A stretch of 64,000 bases of DNA, taken from NCBI GenBank assembly GCA_027487555.1, contig JAIYDI010000028.1, forward strand, positions 52,507-116,506, written 5' to 3'. This DNA comes from Hyphomicrobiales bacterium. Its GTDB lineage: Bacteria > Pseudomonadota > Alphaproteobacteria > Rhizobiales > Devosiaceae. Positions 44,559 to 53,756 of this stretch are shown here, piece by piece. How positions within the stretch are numbered: the first letter of the stretch is position 1; each line of letters starts with the position of its first letter. Below the pieces are notes generated by a model that saw nothing but the letters and a program-made list of their open reading frames with translations, did no database searches and was not told the DNA's origin. The translations under genes and the position numbers were made by a program.

Positions 44559-45396
44559 GGCGCACCACCTGCAGGAGCGTGTCAAGGTCGAGGCGCTTGT
44601 GCTCCGCCTTCACCAAGAGCCCGTCGCGGAACGCCCGGACGATGGCGCCATAGGCGCGGCCACCCAGACCCGACAGGTCCTGAATCGTGCGCAGCGGAAA
44701 GGTGCCGCGCAGGGTGGCGATGATCTCGCGCACCACCGCGTCGGCGTGCGGGTCATTCTCGCGGGACCAAGTGTACATGATCTGCGCGTCCTGCACCTGA
44801 ACGCGGCTGAACGCCCTCTCGGTGACGATGCGGATCTCGTGGCCGACAGCGGCACGAACACGCGCCATGTTCCGGGCGAACTTCGTCGGTTTGCCATCCT
44901 CGTCGTAGACCTTCTTCCACGGCTTCACCGCGAATCCGACGAGGCGCCCGCCGGCGTACTCTGCGCGGTAGTCAAGCGTGTGATCCGTCCGCTCGCCGTC
45001 GATGTTGCGATACTTGATGAGCGGCGGCTGGTCCCAGATGTCGACGACGGAAAGGTCGGTCAGCAGCATGCGCAGGCAATGCAGTTCGAGCAGGGACTCG
45101 AAGACGACCATGCGGTCGATGCCGCCGAAGGTGGCGACCAGGGCGCCACGGTGCGAACCGCGGCCGCGCAGGTTGATGAAGCGTGTCGCCCGGCTCTGCG
45201 CTGGCGGCACGAAGGGCGGCGCCAGGTCCATCGCCGCCATGGCGGCCATGACCTCGGGCGGAATGTCGAAGGGGGCGGCGGGGCCGGTCGGAAACGCCGG
45301 CAGGGCGTTGCCCTCGATGCGGCGAAGGTCGAGGGTGGGCAGCTGGGGAGGGGGATCGTAGACGATAGGCTGCATTTCAGATCTCTCGAAAGGCAT
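44548..45396 (-). CDS. tnsA: TnsA-type endonuclease
   Basis: 282 residues with a restriction-like TnsA N-terminal fold: Glu100 in VVFESLLELHC, Asp142 in HTLDYRAEY and Lys158 in VGFAVKPW, followed by a winged-helix-like C-terminal part. TnsA cuts the 5' ends, so with TnsB the element should move by cut-and-paste. The position two before the Lys, usually Gln or Glu, is Ala here. GGGAG precedes the ATG at 45396; a second ATG lies at 45375. It is the first gene of the tns operon. Confidence 0.88.
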   Translation of the reverse strand: MPFERSEMQPIVYDPPPQLPTLDLRRIEGNALPAFPTGPAAPFDIPPEVMAAMAAMDLAPPFVPPAQSRATRFINLRGRGSHRGALVATFGGIDRMVVFESLLELHCLRMLLTDLSVVDIWDQPPLIKYRNIDGERTDHTLDYRAEYAGGRLVGFAVKPWKKVYDEDGKPTKFARNMARVRAAVGHEIRIVTERAFSRVQVQDAQIMYTWSRENDPHADAVVREIIATLRGTFPLRTIQDLSGLGGRAYGAIVRAFRDGLLVKAEHKRLDLDTLLQVVRHDH

Positions 45397-45956
45397 GCCG
45401 GTCCCGCTCCCTGACGCGGTGCGGCAGGGCCGGATGGCATGGATTGTAGGGGGAGTTCGAGAAGACCCTTGGATCCGATGTCGGAACGCGGTAGCGTCTG
45501 ACTCGGAATGTGATGTTCCAGGGCCTTCTCTGGCTTCGAGCGCATGGATCGGTGGTACGGTCCGTGCGCTTTTCCATTTATGCGTTCTTCATTCAGCATC
45601 TCCATATTGGCCGTCCGCGAGGAAGGCTTGCGTGGTCGTGACTCGCGAAAAACGGGGAATCGATCTCCGCGACTATTGACAAGGCTCAGAGGAGCCGAGG
45701 AAAGCGTCAAGCACGAATTGATGAGTCCAAAGAGACTCTTAGCGCGGTATCTTCGCGTTTAGATTCAAAAGAGTCAGCATTCTCCGGAGGTTAGCTGAGG
45801 AATTATCGGTGATGCTCGCCACCGACCTCCTGCGACTCAGTTGGCTTCCTGCTCGCATCCAGGCGCCGGCGGGGAGGATCTGAGGCGCGTTTCGGCGATT
45901 CGAACTCCTTTGAGCGCGATCGATTCGTTTTGCGTCCTGCGATGTCTGCGTTCGCC
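45397..45956. other. Intergenic region between tnsA and the cargo
   Basis: 560 bp. It should hold the tns promoter (minus strand). A small inverted repeat GAGTC / GACTC lies near 45723-45737. The short open frames here look unconvincing in composition. I see no RNA gene or repeat of note. Confidence 0.35.
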
Positions 45957-46172
45957 TCATCGGTCGAAATCCTGCAGGCGTCCCGGAAGCGGGAACGGCA
46001 CCACCTGGCCATCGAGCGGATCGCGCACTCCCGCTCTCTCCTCGGCATCCAACTGCACCGTCCTGGCAATGGACACCAGTGCCCGATGAGCCGCCTTCTC
46101 GAAGCTTGCCTCGCCCAGCTCGTCATGAACCCTGACCAACCCGACCATCACTCGAATGAGCAGCTCATCCAT
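45957..46172 (-). CDS. Small hypothetical protein overlapping the AAA/M41 protease gene
   Basis: 71 residues, starting MDELLIRVMVGLVRVHDELG, mostly helical and amphipathic by eye, with an acidic middle (QLDAEERAG). The ATG overlaps the last codons of the protease gene (ATGGATGA), so translation is coupled. No family is recognised. It could be a partner, adaptor or inhibitor of the protease. Confidence is moderate because the evidence is coupling and plausible composition only. Confidence 0.6.
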   Translation of the reverse strand: MDELLIRVMVGLVRVHDELGEASFEKAAHRALVSIARTVQLDAEERAGVRDPLDGQVVPFPLPGRLQDFDR

Positions 46173-48084
46173 TGGACTGGCCTCCGAGAATAGAGTTTGA
46201 CCCGACGATCTCGAGGAACCGCTCCCCACCGACATGGCGTCGGGCAAGCAGCTCCTCCGTGATGGCCTCCACCGCCTCCCGGTTGTTCCGCACGATCTCG
46301 AGCGCCCTGCCATAGAGGCGGCGCAGGTCGGCCTCGACCGCCGTCGAAACGGCAGGGTCGAGCGCCAGGACCCGGCCAACGTCCTCCCGGCTCCCCCGGT
46401 AGATGAGTTGGTCGCCCAGGCCCAGACTGAGTCTCAGCAATGCCAGGTCGCGGGTGGCCGCAGCGAGATCCGAGCGTTCGTGGCCGCCGGCACCGGTTCC
46501 TGCCTCGCCCAGGATGACCTCTTCCGCCGCGCGTCCACCGAGCACCTGGACCACATAGTCCTCGAGGATGGCTCTTGTAGGTGCGTAGCCATCGTTCTCG
46601 ATGTGGCAGAACCCGCCGGCGATGCCGCGACTGACGATGCTGATGGACCTGACTTGGCCAAGCCTGAGCGCATGCGCGACCAGGGCGTGACCGGCCTCAT
46701 GCACCGCGATGCGGTGGAGATGTTCGGGTGGCCGCTGCTCTGGCGGTGCGATCGCATCGAGCAGATCGTCCAACTCCATCGGCCGCTTCGCCGCCCGGGC
46801 AATTGCTCGGGCGAGCTTCACGTAGCCTGTGACGTCCGCACCGGTGCAGCCGTGGGCGAGCCGCGCCGCGACGGACAAGTCGATGCCTTGAAGGTCTGGG
46901 CCGAGGTGCTGCCGGATAATGCCGGCCAGCGCGCTTTCGTCTGGGAGGCCGATGTGAATGATCCGGCTCAAGCGCCCGGGGCGGCAGAGGGCTGGATCCA
47001 AAGTCTCCGGGTGGTTCGTGGCCCCTACGATGATCAAGTCCTTGGTCTGACCCGAGATGGCGCCATCGAGCGTCGTCAGCATGTGGGCGACCACGGGCAA
47101 CCAGAAGTCGCGATTTCGGGAATCCAAGCCGATTCTCGACGGCAGTGCGTCGCATTCGTCCAAGAAAAGGATCGCTGGCGCGAGGCTGCGGGCCTGGGCG
47201 AAGACCTCGTCGATCTGCTTGATCACGCCGTCCAAATGCCCGTTCGATGAGGCGAACCACTGCGACACACTAGTGGCCACAAGGGGCAATCCCGTGGTCC
47301 GGGCGACGCTGCGGATGAAAGTTGTCTTGCCCAACCCAGAAGCGCTGGCAAGGATGACAGCAGTCTGCAGGTCCGCCATGGCGAGCTCCCCGCGACGCCA
47401 TGCTTCGAGGTCCTCGGCCAATTGGGCCGCCCATGTCATGGCCTCGCCATAACCGTGAAGCTGGCCCAGTTCGGGAACATCGCTGACCATCAAGTCGGTG
47501 GTCTTGCGATCCTTTCCGATCCGCGTGAGCCGGTCGATGCAGTCCTGAGAAGACGAGCCGGCACGCAAGCAGGCGACGATCTGGTCGAAACCAAGTCCGG
47601 CCCCGAGATCAGCTGGAACGTCCTGGGGGCAGGGGCCGGCAACGGCCTCGATCACCTTCATGATCACTGCAGGAGAAGGAGTATGAAGCCTGAGTGTGAG
47701 GTCGGCCGACGACCTTAATGCAGGAGGCAGAAGGTCCAGATTGGCGACGACGCCGAGAACACGGCCGCCCTTGGCCAGGTTTCGGACGACGGATTGCGAC
47801 GAGATGTCGTCGGCTTGGGACTTGGAGCGGCTCGGTGCCGACTTCGAAAACCGGCTCTCCCAGTCTCCGATGGAGATCAGGTACCGCATGATGGGGTTGA
47901 CCCACTCGGCTGACGGCACTTCGACCGCGAGGCAGAAGGTGCCGCTGCCGGTAATGAGGGCCATCTGATCCGGACTGACCGCGGCTTGAACGAGGACTGC
48001 GGGAAGGATGTCGAAGGCGGTGGCGAGGATCGGCGACGCGACGTCGTCCTCATCGTCCTCGATGGAGTCGAAGAAGCTGTTCAT
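46165..48084 (-). CDS. Soluble FtsH-like AAA+ / peptidase M41 protein
   Basis: 639 residues: a non-membrane N-terminal region of about 240 residues, Walker A ASASGLGKTTF (247-255), Walker B LFLDECDALP (306-315), arginine-finger region TLDPALCRPGRLSRI, then the M41 zinc protease with HEAGH at 462-466 and GGHERSDLAAATRDLAL, matching the third zinc ligand region of FtsH. Unlike FtsH it has no transmembrane segments at the N terminus. It likely unfolds and degrades proteins in the cytoplasm. As transposon cargo beside Hachiman it may act in defence, but no such system is established to me. Confidence 0.88.
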   Translation of the reverse strand: MNSFFDSIEDDEDDVASPILATAFDILPAVLVQAAVSPDQMALITGSGTFCLAVEVPSAEWVNPIMRYLISIGDWESRFSKSAPSRSKSQADDISSQSVVRNLAKGGRVLGVVANLDLLPPALRSSADLTLRLHTPSPAVIMKVIEAVAGPCPQDVPADLGAGLGFDQIVACLRAGSSSQDCIDRLTRIGKDRKTTDLMVSDVPELGQLHGYGEAMTWAAQLAEDLEAWRRGELAMADLQTAVILASASGLGKTTFIRSVARTTGLPLVATSVSQWFASSNGHLDGVIKQIDEVFAQARSLAPAILFLDECDALPSRIGLDSRNRDFWLPVVAHMLTTLDGAISGQTKDLIIVGATNHPETLDPALCRPGRLSRIIHIGLPDESALAGIIRQHLGPDLQGIDLSVAARLAHGCTGADVTGYVKLARAIARAAKRPMELDDLLDAIAPPEQRPPEHLHRIAVHEAGHALVAHALRLGQVRSISIVSRGIAGGFCHIENDGYAPTRAILEDYVVQVLGGRAAEEVILGEAGTGAGGHERSDLAAATRDLALLRLSLGLGDQLIYRGSREDVGRVLALDPAVSTAVEADLRRLYGRALEIVRNNREAVEAITEELLARRHVGGERFLEIVGSNSILGGQSNG

Positions 48085-48425
48085 GAAAATCTCTGCTTCC
48101 GGTGCAGCGGGCGATCAAAAGCGCCCGACGTCAGCCGGTCTCAAGGCCCGTGGTCGGGCGCATCATCGGAATAGGGTGATCGGCTCAGGCGAGCCGGCGA
48201 TCCGAGGATAGTCGTATGGTGCAGAATCGAACGATGGCGACGCCGGCGGCAGCGCCGTGGCGTTCGGATGGACCAGCGATGTCGACGCGATGCGACACGG
48301 GGAAACCTCGTTCTAGTAGTGAACAGATAGTGAACGATTTTGATGTCGTCAAGCCGGATTGGCGCCGAATCGAAGCAAGGTTAATGGCGCCAGGGCGGTC
48401 CTTCGTGGCACTCGATGCTGACAGC
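48085..48425. other. Intergenic region between the AAA/M41 protease and hamB
   Basis: 341 bp. It contains a short direct repeat TAGTGAAC at 48317 and 48328 (11-bp period, about one helical turn) and a distant inverted repeat GGCGCC (48361 and 48386). It is presumably the promoter region of the protease gene on the minus strand. No gene is seen. Confidence 0.35.
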
Positions 48426-51400
48426 CTACGCATCTGCGGATGGCCAACGGAGCTTTCCCCGGCCCACCCGCATGGCAGCCACCAACCTGGTGTTCCCGGC
48501 CAGCGTTCCCCAAAAGAGACTTGGCTTAGGATCGATGGCGGCCTTCCTGAAGGCTGCCACGCGCTCATAGTCTGGTGTCACCAACCAGGTCCGGCCGTCC
48601 CCTTCGTCGGTCACAATTCGATACAGGCCCGGAGGCGGGGCGGCTTCGATGTCCAGCAGGCGCTTGTAGGGTTCCACCGCCCATTTTTGGATGCCAACGT
48701 TAAGCGCTTCGGTACGGAACCGGGCCCAGAGTGCTGCGGTGTCGGCAGTGGGCCAGTTGCCAGCATCGGTATAGGCGGTGATCTCGTCGGATTCGAGCCA
48801 AGCCCGCATCTCCGCGGGCGTGACAAACACTGGCTTTGCATCCTTTATCGCCGCCATTGCAGCGCGTCGGGACGGAAGGCCAGCGCGGATCAACATCGAC
48901 ATCATGAATTGTGGCACCCCAGTCTCAACCGATGCGGCTGCGCCGCCAGCGACCGTCTCCGGGGACCAGCCGAGCGACACGCGTCTGGTTCGAACCGCTT
49001 CCAGCGCCCACACAAGACGATAGGTGAAGGCATCCTCGACCGCTCGCATATTCTGTGGGCCGATCTTTGCCACGTCTTGCCCAGATACCCAGCCCTGAAG
49101 GATGGCCTTCCAATTCGACGGCAAGGCATTCGTTTTGTCAGGAATGAATGGCCGCATGAACAGCAGGCGCTCCGCGAGGCCCGCAAGAGATTCGACAAGT
49201 TCGCCGACATCACCGCTTAGGGCTGCCCCATCCGCACGGTCGAGAAGCACGTTCAAGTCGTCGGCCATAGAATCGATGGCAAGTCCGGCTTCTAGTCCGA
49301 CGCCCATGGCGAAATGTCCGCGCCGTGCCTCCGCCGTTGTAGTCTTCCAGATGAGATCGGCACGCGCCTCGAACACCCTCTTGTGCAGTGGCGCGGCATC
49401 CTCGCCCTCTCGGGCGATCTGGCGAGCCCAAAGCGACCCCTTGAGCGCCTCATCCAGGAGTTCAGGTAGGTCCGCACGATCTGCGTCAAGCGCCTCGATC
49501 AAGCCGAATACAGTCGCATCCAGGCGCTCGACGATCTGCGAAAGCGGTTCTTCCTCGATGGTCTCTTCCTCGGGTTGGCCATCGCCTTCATCATCACCGT
49601 CTTCCGCACCATATTCTGCGCCATCGGCCAAACGCTGCGCGACCACAGCTTCCTCTTGGGCGGACTTCCAGGCTTCGCGGGAGTTGGCGAGATACTCCCA
49701 GGCATCGTCTCGATCCAGGACACCCTCACTGGAAAGGCGGTCGAGTATTTCGGCGACGATCTGGATGAGGCCGCTTTTCAGCGTTCGAGCCTTGGCGGAC
49801 TCGACCAGTGCTTGCCAGTCCTTCTTTCGCCAATCTACCTTGTCGAACATCACATGGACGATGAGTCCCTCCACGTCCACGAAGGCGCGGCCGGCGCGAC
49901 CGGCGACATTTGCGAACTCTTCACCTGTAATCTTTTTCGACGACCGGTAGAGTGCCGGTACCAATAGAACGGCAGCGTTGAGGTTGAGGCCCTGCGACAA
50001 TGTCGGCGACGCGACGATTACTTTAAGCACACCCTCGGACAGCAGGGCCTCCAGCTCCCGAAGGAATGGGCTCGGCAATCGGCCATGGTGGATTGCAACG
50101 CCCGCCTTTAAGCAGGCGACGGCGGGATGGCTTTCCCCCAGCCACTCCTTTCCTACCTCCAAAGCGCGTGCAATTGACGCTTCATCGTCAAGCAATGAAT
50201 CTAGATAGCCTCGCTTGCAAAGGTCGACGACCTGCTTCCCATACCCTTCGACCCAGTTCGCCTGTGTGGAAAAGATGAGTGTCCGTTTGCCTTGGCTTGC
50301 GAACTCCCATGCAGCGAAGAGGGCCAGGTGCGAGTTCTTGCGGGGGTACGGCTTCTTCTCTTTGCCCCGGGCCGGCTTTTGCACGACGAATTTGTCTAGG
50401 AACGGGCCATTGGCGTTCAGGTCGAGGCGGAGCAACGCGTTCTTGCCTTGCCACGTGAGGGCGCCGAACCGTTGCCGCGTGGGTCGCCAGTCGGAGCGCA
50501 CTGGACTACCTGGCTCGTCGGAGCGGATCCATGCCGTGAGGTCGTCTAGTTCATCGCCACTGGGAAGGATGGCGGAGAGACAGACTATTCGGCGTTCGTG
50601 CGCGTCCGATCGGCCAAGCAGGCGTTGGACCAACGTTTCGTAGCGGATTTCCCGCTCGCTCGGGCCGATCATGTGTCCTTCATCTAGCACTATCAGGCCG
50701 ACATCATCGATGAGGGAAGGATCGCTTCTAAGCGCGAAGTCGAGCTTTTCCGGCGTCGCGATGATGATCTCGCGGGTGCGCATGGCGTCTTCATCACCTA
50801 CCGAAAGACCACTGGCGCCGTAGAGAGAGGAGACGCTGAAGCCAAGCGGACCGAAGGTCTTCCTGAAGGACCGCTCGGTTTGGGCCGACAGCGCGCGCAA
50901 TGGCGTGACGATCAGGACTCGACGGGCCGCCGACAATGTCATGAGCGCAGCGATCTCGGCGACCCGCGTCTTGCCGGCACTGGTGGGCAGGGCTACGACC
51001 AAGTCGTCCGTGACGTCGGTGGAACGCTGCGCCGCCTCGCGCTGCGACGGCCAAAGTTCAACCTCGGAAGTCTTTCTAGCGTAGAGCGACGAAATGAACA
51101 GCCTGCGCAGGTCCGGGTACTTTTCCTCTGTGCCCTCTGGCGGTTCGGTGGGAAGGTTTTGATGCAGCGAATGCTGCCAAAGGTCATCGATCAGATGACG
51201 GCAGAGGTTCGAGATCCACCACAATGGAACGTTTTCGGCGTTATCCGCCAGGCTAACTGCGGTGGCGAGCAGCGTGCGCGCCATCTCTATCGGTTCGAGC
51301 TCACCGGTCTCGAGAGCGAAATCAAAATACGCCAAGGCGCGGCAGATGGTCGTGTTCAGTATGGTCGACAGCACCTCGTCTATGTCGGGTTCTTCGCCCA

Positions 51401-51929
51401 ACAGTGCATCCGCGAGTTGCTCCTCATTGTGATCCTCGTCGTCTAGCCACCGGCGGACAAAGCCACGCAATTCGCCAAGATCGCGCAGGATCAAGTGTCG
51501 GATTGCGGTCTCGCCCGGCGAGGCATTGAGATCTTCCGTGGCCTCTTTGAAGAGGGAATACGCGACGGCGGAGAAGCCGGAAAGGTGGTATGCCGCAGCC
51601 GCGATTGTTCGCCGGAAACCGCGATCGAGAGACGCTGGGTCCCCGTTTCGAACAAGCGCCTCGAATGCGTTCGCGGCGCGTTCGAAAGCCTTGTTGGTCA
51701 ACTCGGAGGCTCCGGCCTGAGTACGGAGCGCCAAAGCGCCTCGAAGCAGCGCGAAGCCGTGTTCCGCCAGATCGGTTTCGATCGTTGCGCCAAGCGGTGG
51801 TGCTCCTGCGGGAAGAACACCATCTGCGCGCATCAGTGACCACGCCGCACCACGGTAGAGAAGACGACCGAGAATGCCATCGACGGTCGCGCTCGTCAGA
51901 AAGGCGGTGAGTTCGTCAATCGTTTCCAA
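48426..51929 (-). CDS. hamB: Hachiman defence helicase HamB
   Basis: 1167 residues, a superfamily 2 (Ski2-like) helicase: Walker A ALPTSAGKTRVAEIAALM near residue 315, DExH box IVLDEGHMIG, motif III LSAILPS, QGLNLNA and motif VI AGRAGRAF. A helical region of about 280 residues precedes the core and a long helical region with an acidic insert (EDGDDEGDGQPEEE) follows. In Hachiman, HamB senses DNA and releases the HamA nuclease. The start is a TTG at 51929 overlapping the hamA end by 14 bases, with GGCGGAAG upstream. Confidence 0.85.
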   Translation of the reverse strand: METIDELTAFLTSATVDGILGRLLYRGAAWSLMRADGVLPAGAPPLGATIETDLAEHGFALLRGALALRTQAGASELTNKAFERAANAFEALVRNGDPASLDRGFRRTIAAAAYHLSGFSAVAYSLFKEATEDLNASPGETAIRHLILRDLGELRGFVRRWLDDEDHNEEQLADALLGEEPDIDEVLSTILNTTICRALAYFDFALETGELEPIEMARTLLATAVSLADNAENVPLWWISNLCRHLIDDLWQHSLHQNLPTEPPEGTEEKYPDLRRLFISSLYARKTSEVELWPSQREAAQRSTDVTDDLVVALPTSAGKTRVAEIAALMTLSAARRVLIVTPLRALSAQTERSFRKTFGPLGFSVSSLYGASGLSVGDEDAMRTREIIIATPEKLDFALRSDPSLIDDVGLIVLDEGHMIGPSEREIRYETLVQRLLGRSDAHERRIVCLSAILPSGDELDDLTAWIRSDEPGSPVRSDWRPTRQRFGALTWQGKNALLRLDLNANGPFLDKFVVQKPARGKEKKPYPRKNSHLALFAAWEFASQGKRTLIFSTQANWVEGYGKQVVDLCKRGYLDSLLDDEASIARALEVGKEWLGESHPAVACLKAGVAIHHGRLPSPFLRELEALLSEGVLKVIVASPTLSQGLNLNAAVLLVPALYRSSKKITGEEFANVAGRAGRAFVDVEGLIVHVMFDKVDWRKKDWQALVESAKARTLKSGLIQIVAEILDRLSSEGVLDRDDAWEYLANSREAWKSAQEEAVVAQRLADGAEYGAEDGDDEGDGQPEEETIEEEPLSQIVERLDATVFGLIEALDADRADLPELLDEALKGSLWARQIAREGEDAAPLHKRVFEARADLIWKTTTAEARRGHFAMGVGLEAGLAIDSMADDLNVLLDRADGAALSGDVGELVESLAGLAERLLFMRPFIPDKTNALPSNWKAILQGWVSGQDVAKIGPQNMRAVEDAFTYRLVWALEAVRTRRVSLGWSPETVAGGAAASVETGVPQFMMSMLIRAGLPSRRAAMAAIKDAKPVFVTPAEMRAWLESDEITAYTDAGNWPTADTAALWARFRTEALNVGIQKWAVEPYKRLLDIEAAPPPGLYRIVTDEGDGRTWLVTPDYERVAAFRKAAIDPKPSLFWGTLAGNTRLVAAMRVGRGKLRWPSADA

Positions 51930-52698
51930 GATCTTCCGCCTTCTTGAACATGGCTAGGATGAACTCTTGGTGGTCTTTGACGTGGATGTTGACCACATAG
52001 TGGTCGCGGTTGTGCCCGGCGGCGTCGAGGTCCACCTTCAGCGACGCATGAGGTCCGTTGCCCGAAACCGTGAAGAGCATATGATCGATGCGATCAGGCC
52101 GCAGCGATTTGAGGCCCACTTCGTCTCGCAGCGCACGGCCCAGCGCATTGTCGTCGGCATCGTTGCTCTCCAGCAGGCGGTTGGCGACGAACAGCAGGGA
52201 GTCAGGCGTGCAGCGGCCGTTGTCCCGGTCGAGTACCTTTCGGGCGCTAGCGACGGTGGTCTGACCAAGCACCTTATTGCTCTTGGCTTCGCCCTTCAGC
52301 AGCCTGAGCTTTTTTTCATCGTCGTCGTAACCTGCGCCGATGAAGTCGTCGCCGCGCATGGCCATGTTGCGACCGTCCTTGTACCTAAGGCGACGAACAG
52401 GAACTCGGAGCCCGATCTCTTCTTCCACCAGCTCGGTCGCAAGAATCTCGCCAAGATCCCCTGAGCGACCCTTCGGCGTCTGCGGCAGCGCTTCGTGGAG
52501 GATTTGGGCCGCGACCTTGTACCCTAGGCGGCCCACGTCCTCCGCTATGCGCTCAAGGCGATCGTAGTGCGAGCGAATGGTCTCGGCGAGATCGTCAGCG
52601 ATCTCCTCACGCCCGCCGTCTGTTTCGACATAGGTCCAGTAGCGCTTCCGCTGATTGGTCGTCTTGGTGGCTTCGCACCACTTTTCGTATAGCCCCAC
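51916..52698 (-). CDS. hamA: Hachiman defence nuclease HamA (DUF1837)
   Basis: 260 residues with the DUF1837 nuclease pattern: Glu84 in GDLGEILATEL, Asp117/Asp118 in RGDDFIGAG and Glu137-x-Lys139 in LLKGEAKSNK, which form a PD-(D/E)xK-like site. HamA degrades DNA when freed by the helicase HamB, protecting the population against phage. The start appears to be a GTG (52698) with a weak ribosome site. It overlaps hamB, the normal Hachiman order. Confidence 0.85.
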   Translation of the reverse strand: MGLYEKWCEATKTTNQRKRYWTYVETDGGREEIADDLAETIRSHYDRLERIAEDVGRLGYKVAAQILHEALPQTPKGRSGDLGEILATELVEEEIGLRVPVRRLRYKDGRNMAMRGDDFIGAGYDDDEKKLRLLKGEAKSNKVLGQTTVASARKVLDRDNGRCTPDSLLFVANRLLESNDADDNALGRALRDEVGLKSLRPDRIDHMLFTVSGNGPHASLKVDLDAAGHNRDHYVVNIHVKDHQEFILAMFKKAEDLGND

Positions 52699-52731
52699 TC
52701 AGATTCTTCAGCGGTCCTTATTGTCCGCGTA

Positions 52732-52893
52732 CTACTCGGTCTCTGCCACCGTTTCTCTGCTCTCGACGGTCTGGAGGGAGAGAAACGCCACCAAGTCCGT
52801 GATCTCGTCAGGAGCAAGGGCGGCGCCTGATATGGGCTCGCCGGACCAAGCCTTGAGCTGTTCGTAGAACTGCACGCGCTGCTCACCCGTCAT
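52732..52893 (-). CDS. Small ORF upstream of hamA
   Basis: 53 residues from ATG 52893, with MTGEQRVQFYEQLKAWSGEP and DEITDLVAFLSLQTVESRET, compact and acidic. It ends 33 bp before hamA and lies on the same strand, so it may be the first gene of the Hachiman transcript. The frame is open further upstream, and a TTG start there (near 52935) is possible. No family is recognised. Confidence 0.45.
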   Translation of the reverse strand: MTGEQRVQFYEQLKAWSGEPISGAALAPDEITDLVAFLSLQTVESRETVAETE

Positions 52894-52985
52894 GGTCTCT
52901 ATTGAATAAATGTGCTCAATAGTTATCCGCAATGGATTGCCGGGTCTACGTAGGGGCTTTCCAATACGGGAATAACGGACTTCGT

Positions 52986-53513
52986 TTAGTCGTCGCTCTT
53001 GATCCTGAGTGTGCCTCGTTGCCGTGCCTGTGCACGCCACAGTTTGCGGCGAGCGTCTGCCGGCTCGAGATGCCCGTATTTGCCGCCGGAGAACTTTGGC
53101 CAGTCTAGTGCCATCCCGGCCCTGACCAGTTCGGCCGCGAGATCCCGGCCATCCGGAAGAAAGCACTCGGCTACGACACGATCGTATGAAAGCTCGGGCC
53201 GGATGTGGGCCGTTATCGTCTGGCCCTTGCAGAGCTGGACCAGCATCCATTTGGACTTCTGTCCCCAGGGATGATCGAGCTCGGGGGCGTCAATCCCGGC
53301 AAGCCTCAGCCGTACATTGTCGATCACGATGGTGTCGTCATCGATTACCCAGCATTTCCCGCGGAGGACAGTGCCAGCTGTGGGTAAGTTCGTCCGGGCG
53401 GGCACCACGACGCGTGGCTCTAGGACGACGACACGCGGCGCCGGGGCGCCACCGTGCCGAGTGCGGGCTGGCTTGGCCGTAAGCAGCCGCACCAACATCC
53501 GGAATAATCCCAC
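52986..53513 (-). CDS. Staphylococcal nuclease-like (thermonuclease) protein
   Basis: 175 residues with the SNase fold signature VRLRLAGIDAPELDHPWGQK, then YDRVVAECFLPDGRDLAAEL and LVRAGMALDWPKFSGGKYG. The GTG at 53513 is preceded by GGAGGGGGC, a strong ribosome site, so I chose it over the longer frame to 53723. The N terminus (GLFRMLVRLLTAKPARTRHG) is short and hydrophobic, possibly a membrane anchor. It would hydrolyse DNA or RNA; its place next to hamA suggests, but does not show, a defence role. Confidence 0.83.
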   Translation of the reverse strand: MGLFRMLVRLLTAKPARTRHGGAPAPRVVVLEPRVVVPARTNLPTAGTVLRGKCWVIDDDTIVIDNVRLRLAGIDAPELDHPWGQKSKWMLVQLCKGQTITAHIRPELSYDRVVAECFLPDGRDLAAELVRAGMALDWPKFSGGKYGHLEPADARRKLWRAQARQRGTLRIKSDD

Positions 53514-53756
53514 GTTCGCCCCCTCCAGCGTCGGTGTCAGTCGGAAGTCTTTTTGGTGTGCTGGATTGAAAGTGACTTCGACTGACAATCTTGTCCAGCA
53601 GCAAGAATTGCACTTCCAGGCACCACTGGCTCGATATGGATCACGGTACTGAGATAGTCTGTAGGGGGCCACTGCCCACACCCGTGCGAACGTGAGATTT
53701 GGGGATCCACAAGATTGCGGCACGTGCCGGTGATCTATGGCGGTTAACGTGCGCTC

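Noticed and set aside
45395..45679. 95-codon plus-strand ORF between tnsA and the cargo.
   Set aside because: No ribosome site, atypical composition and no recognisable domain.
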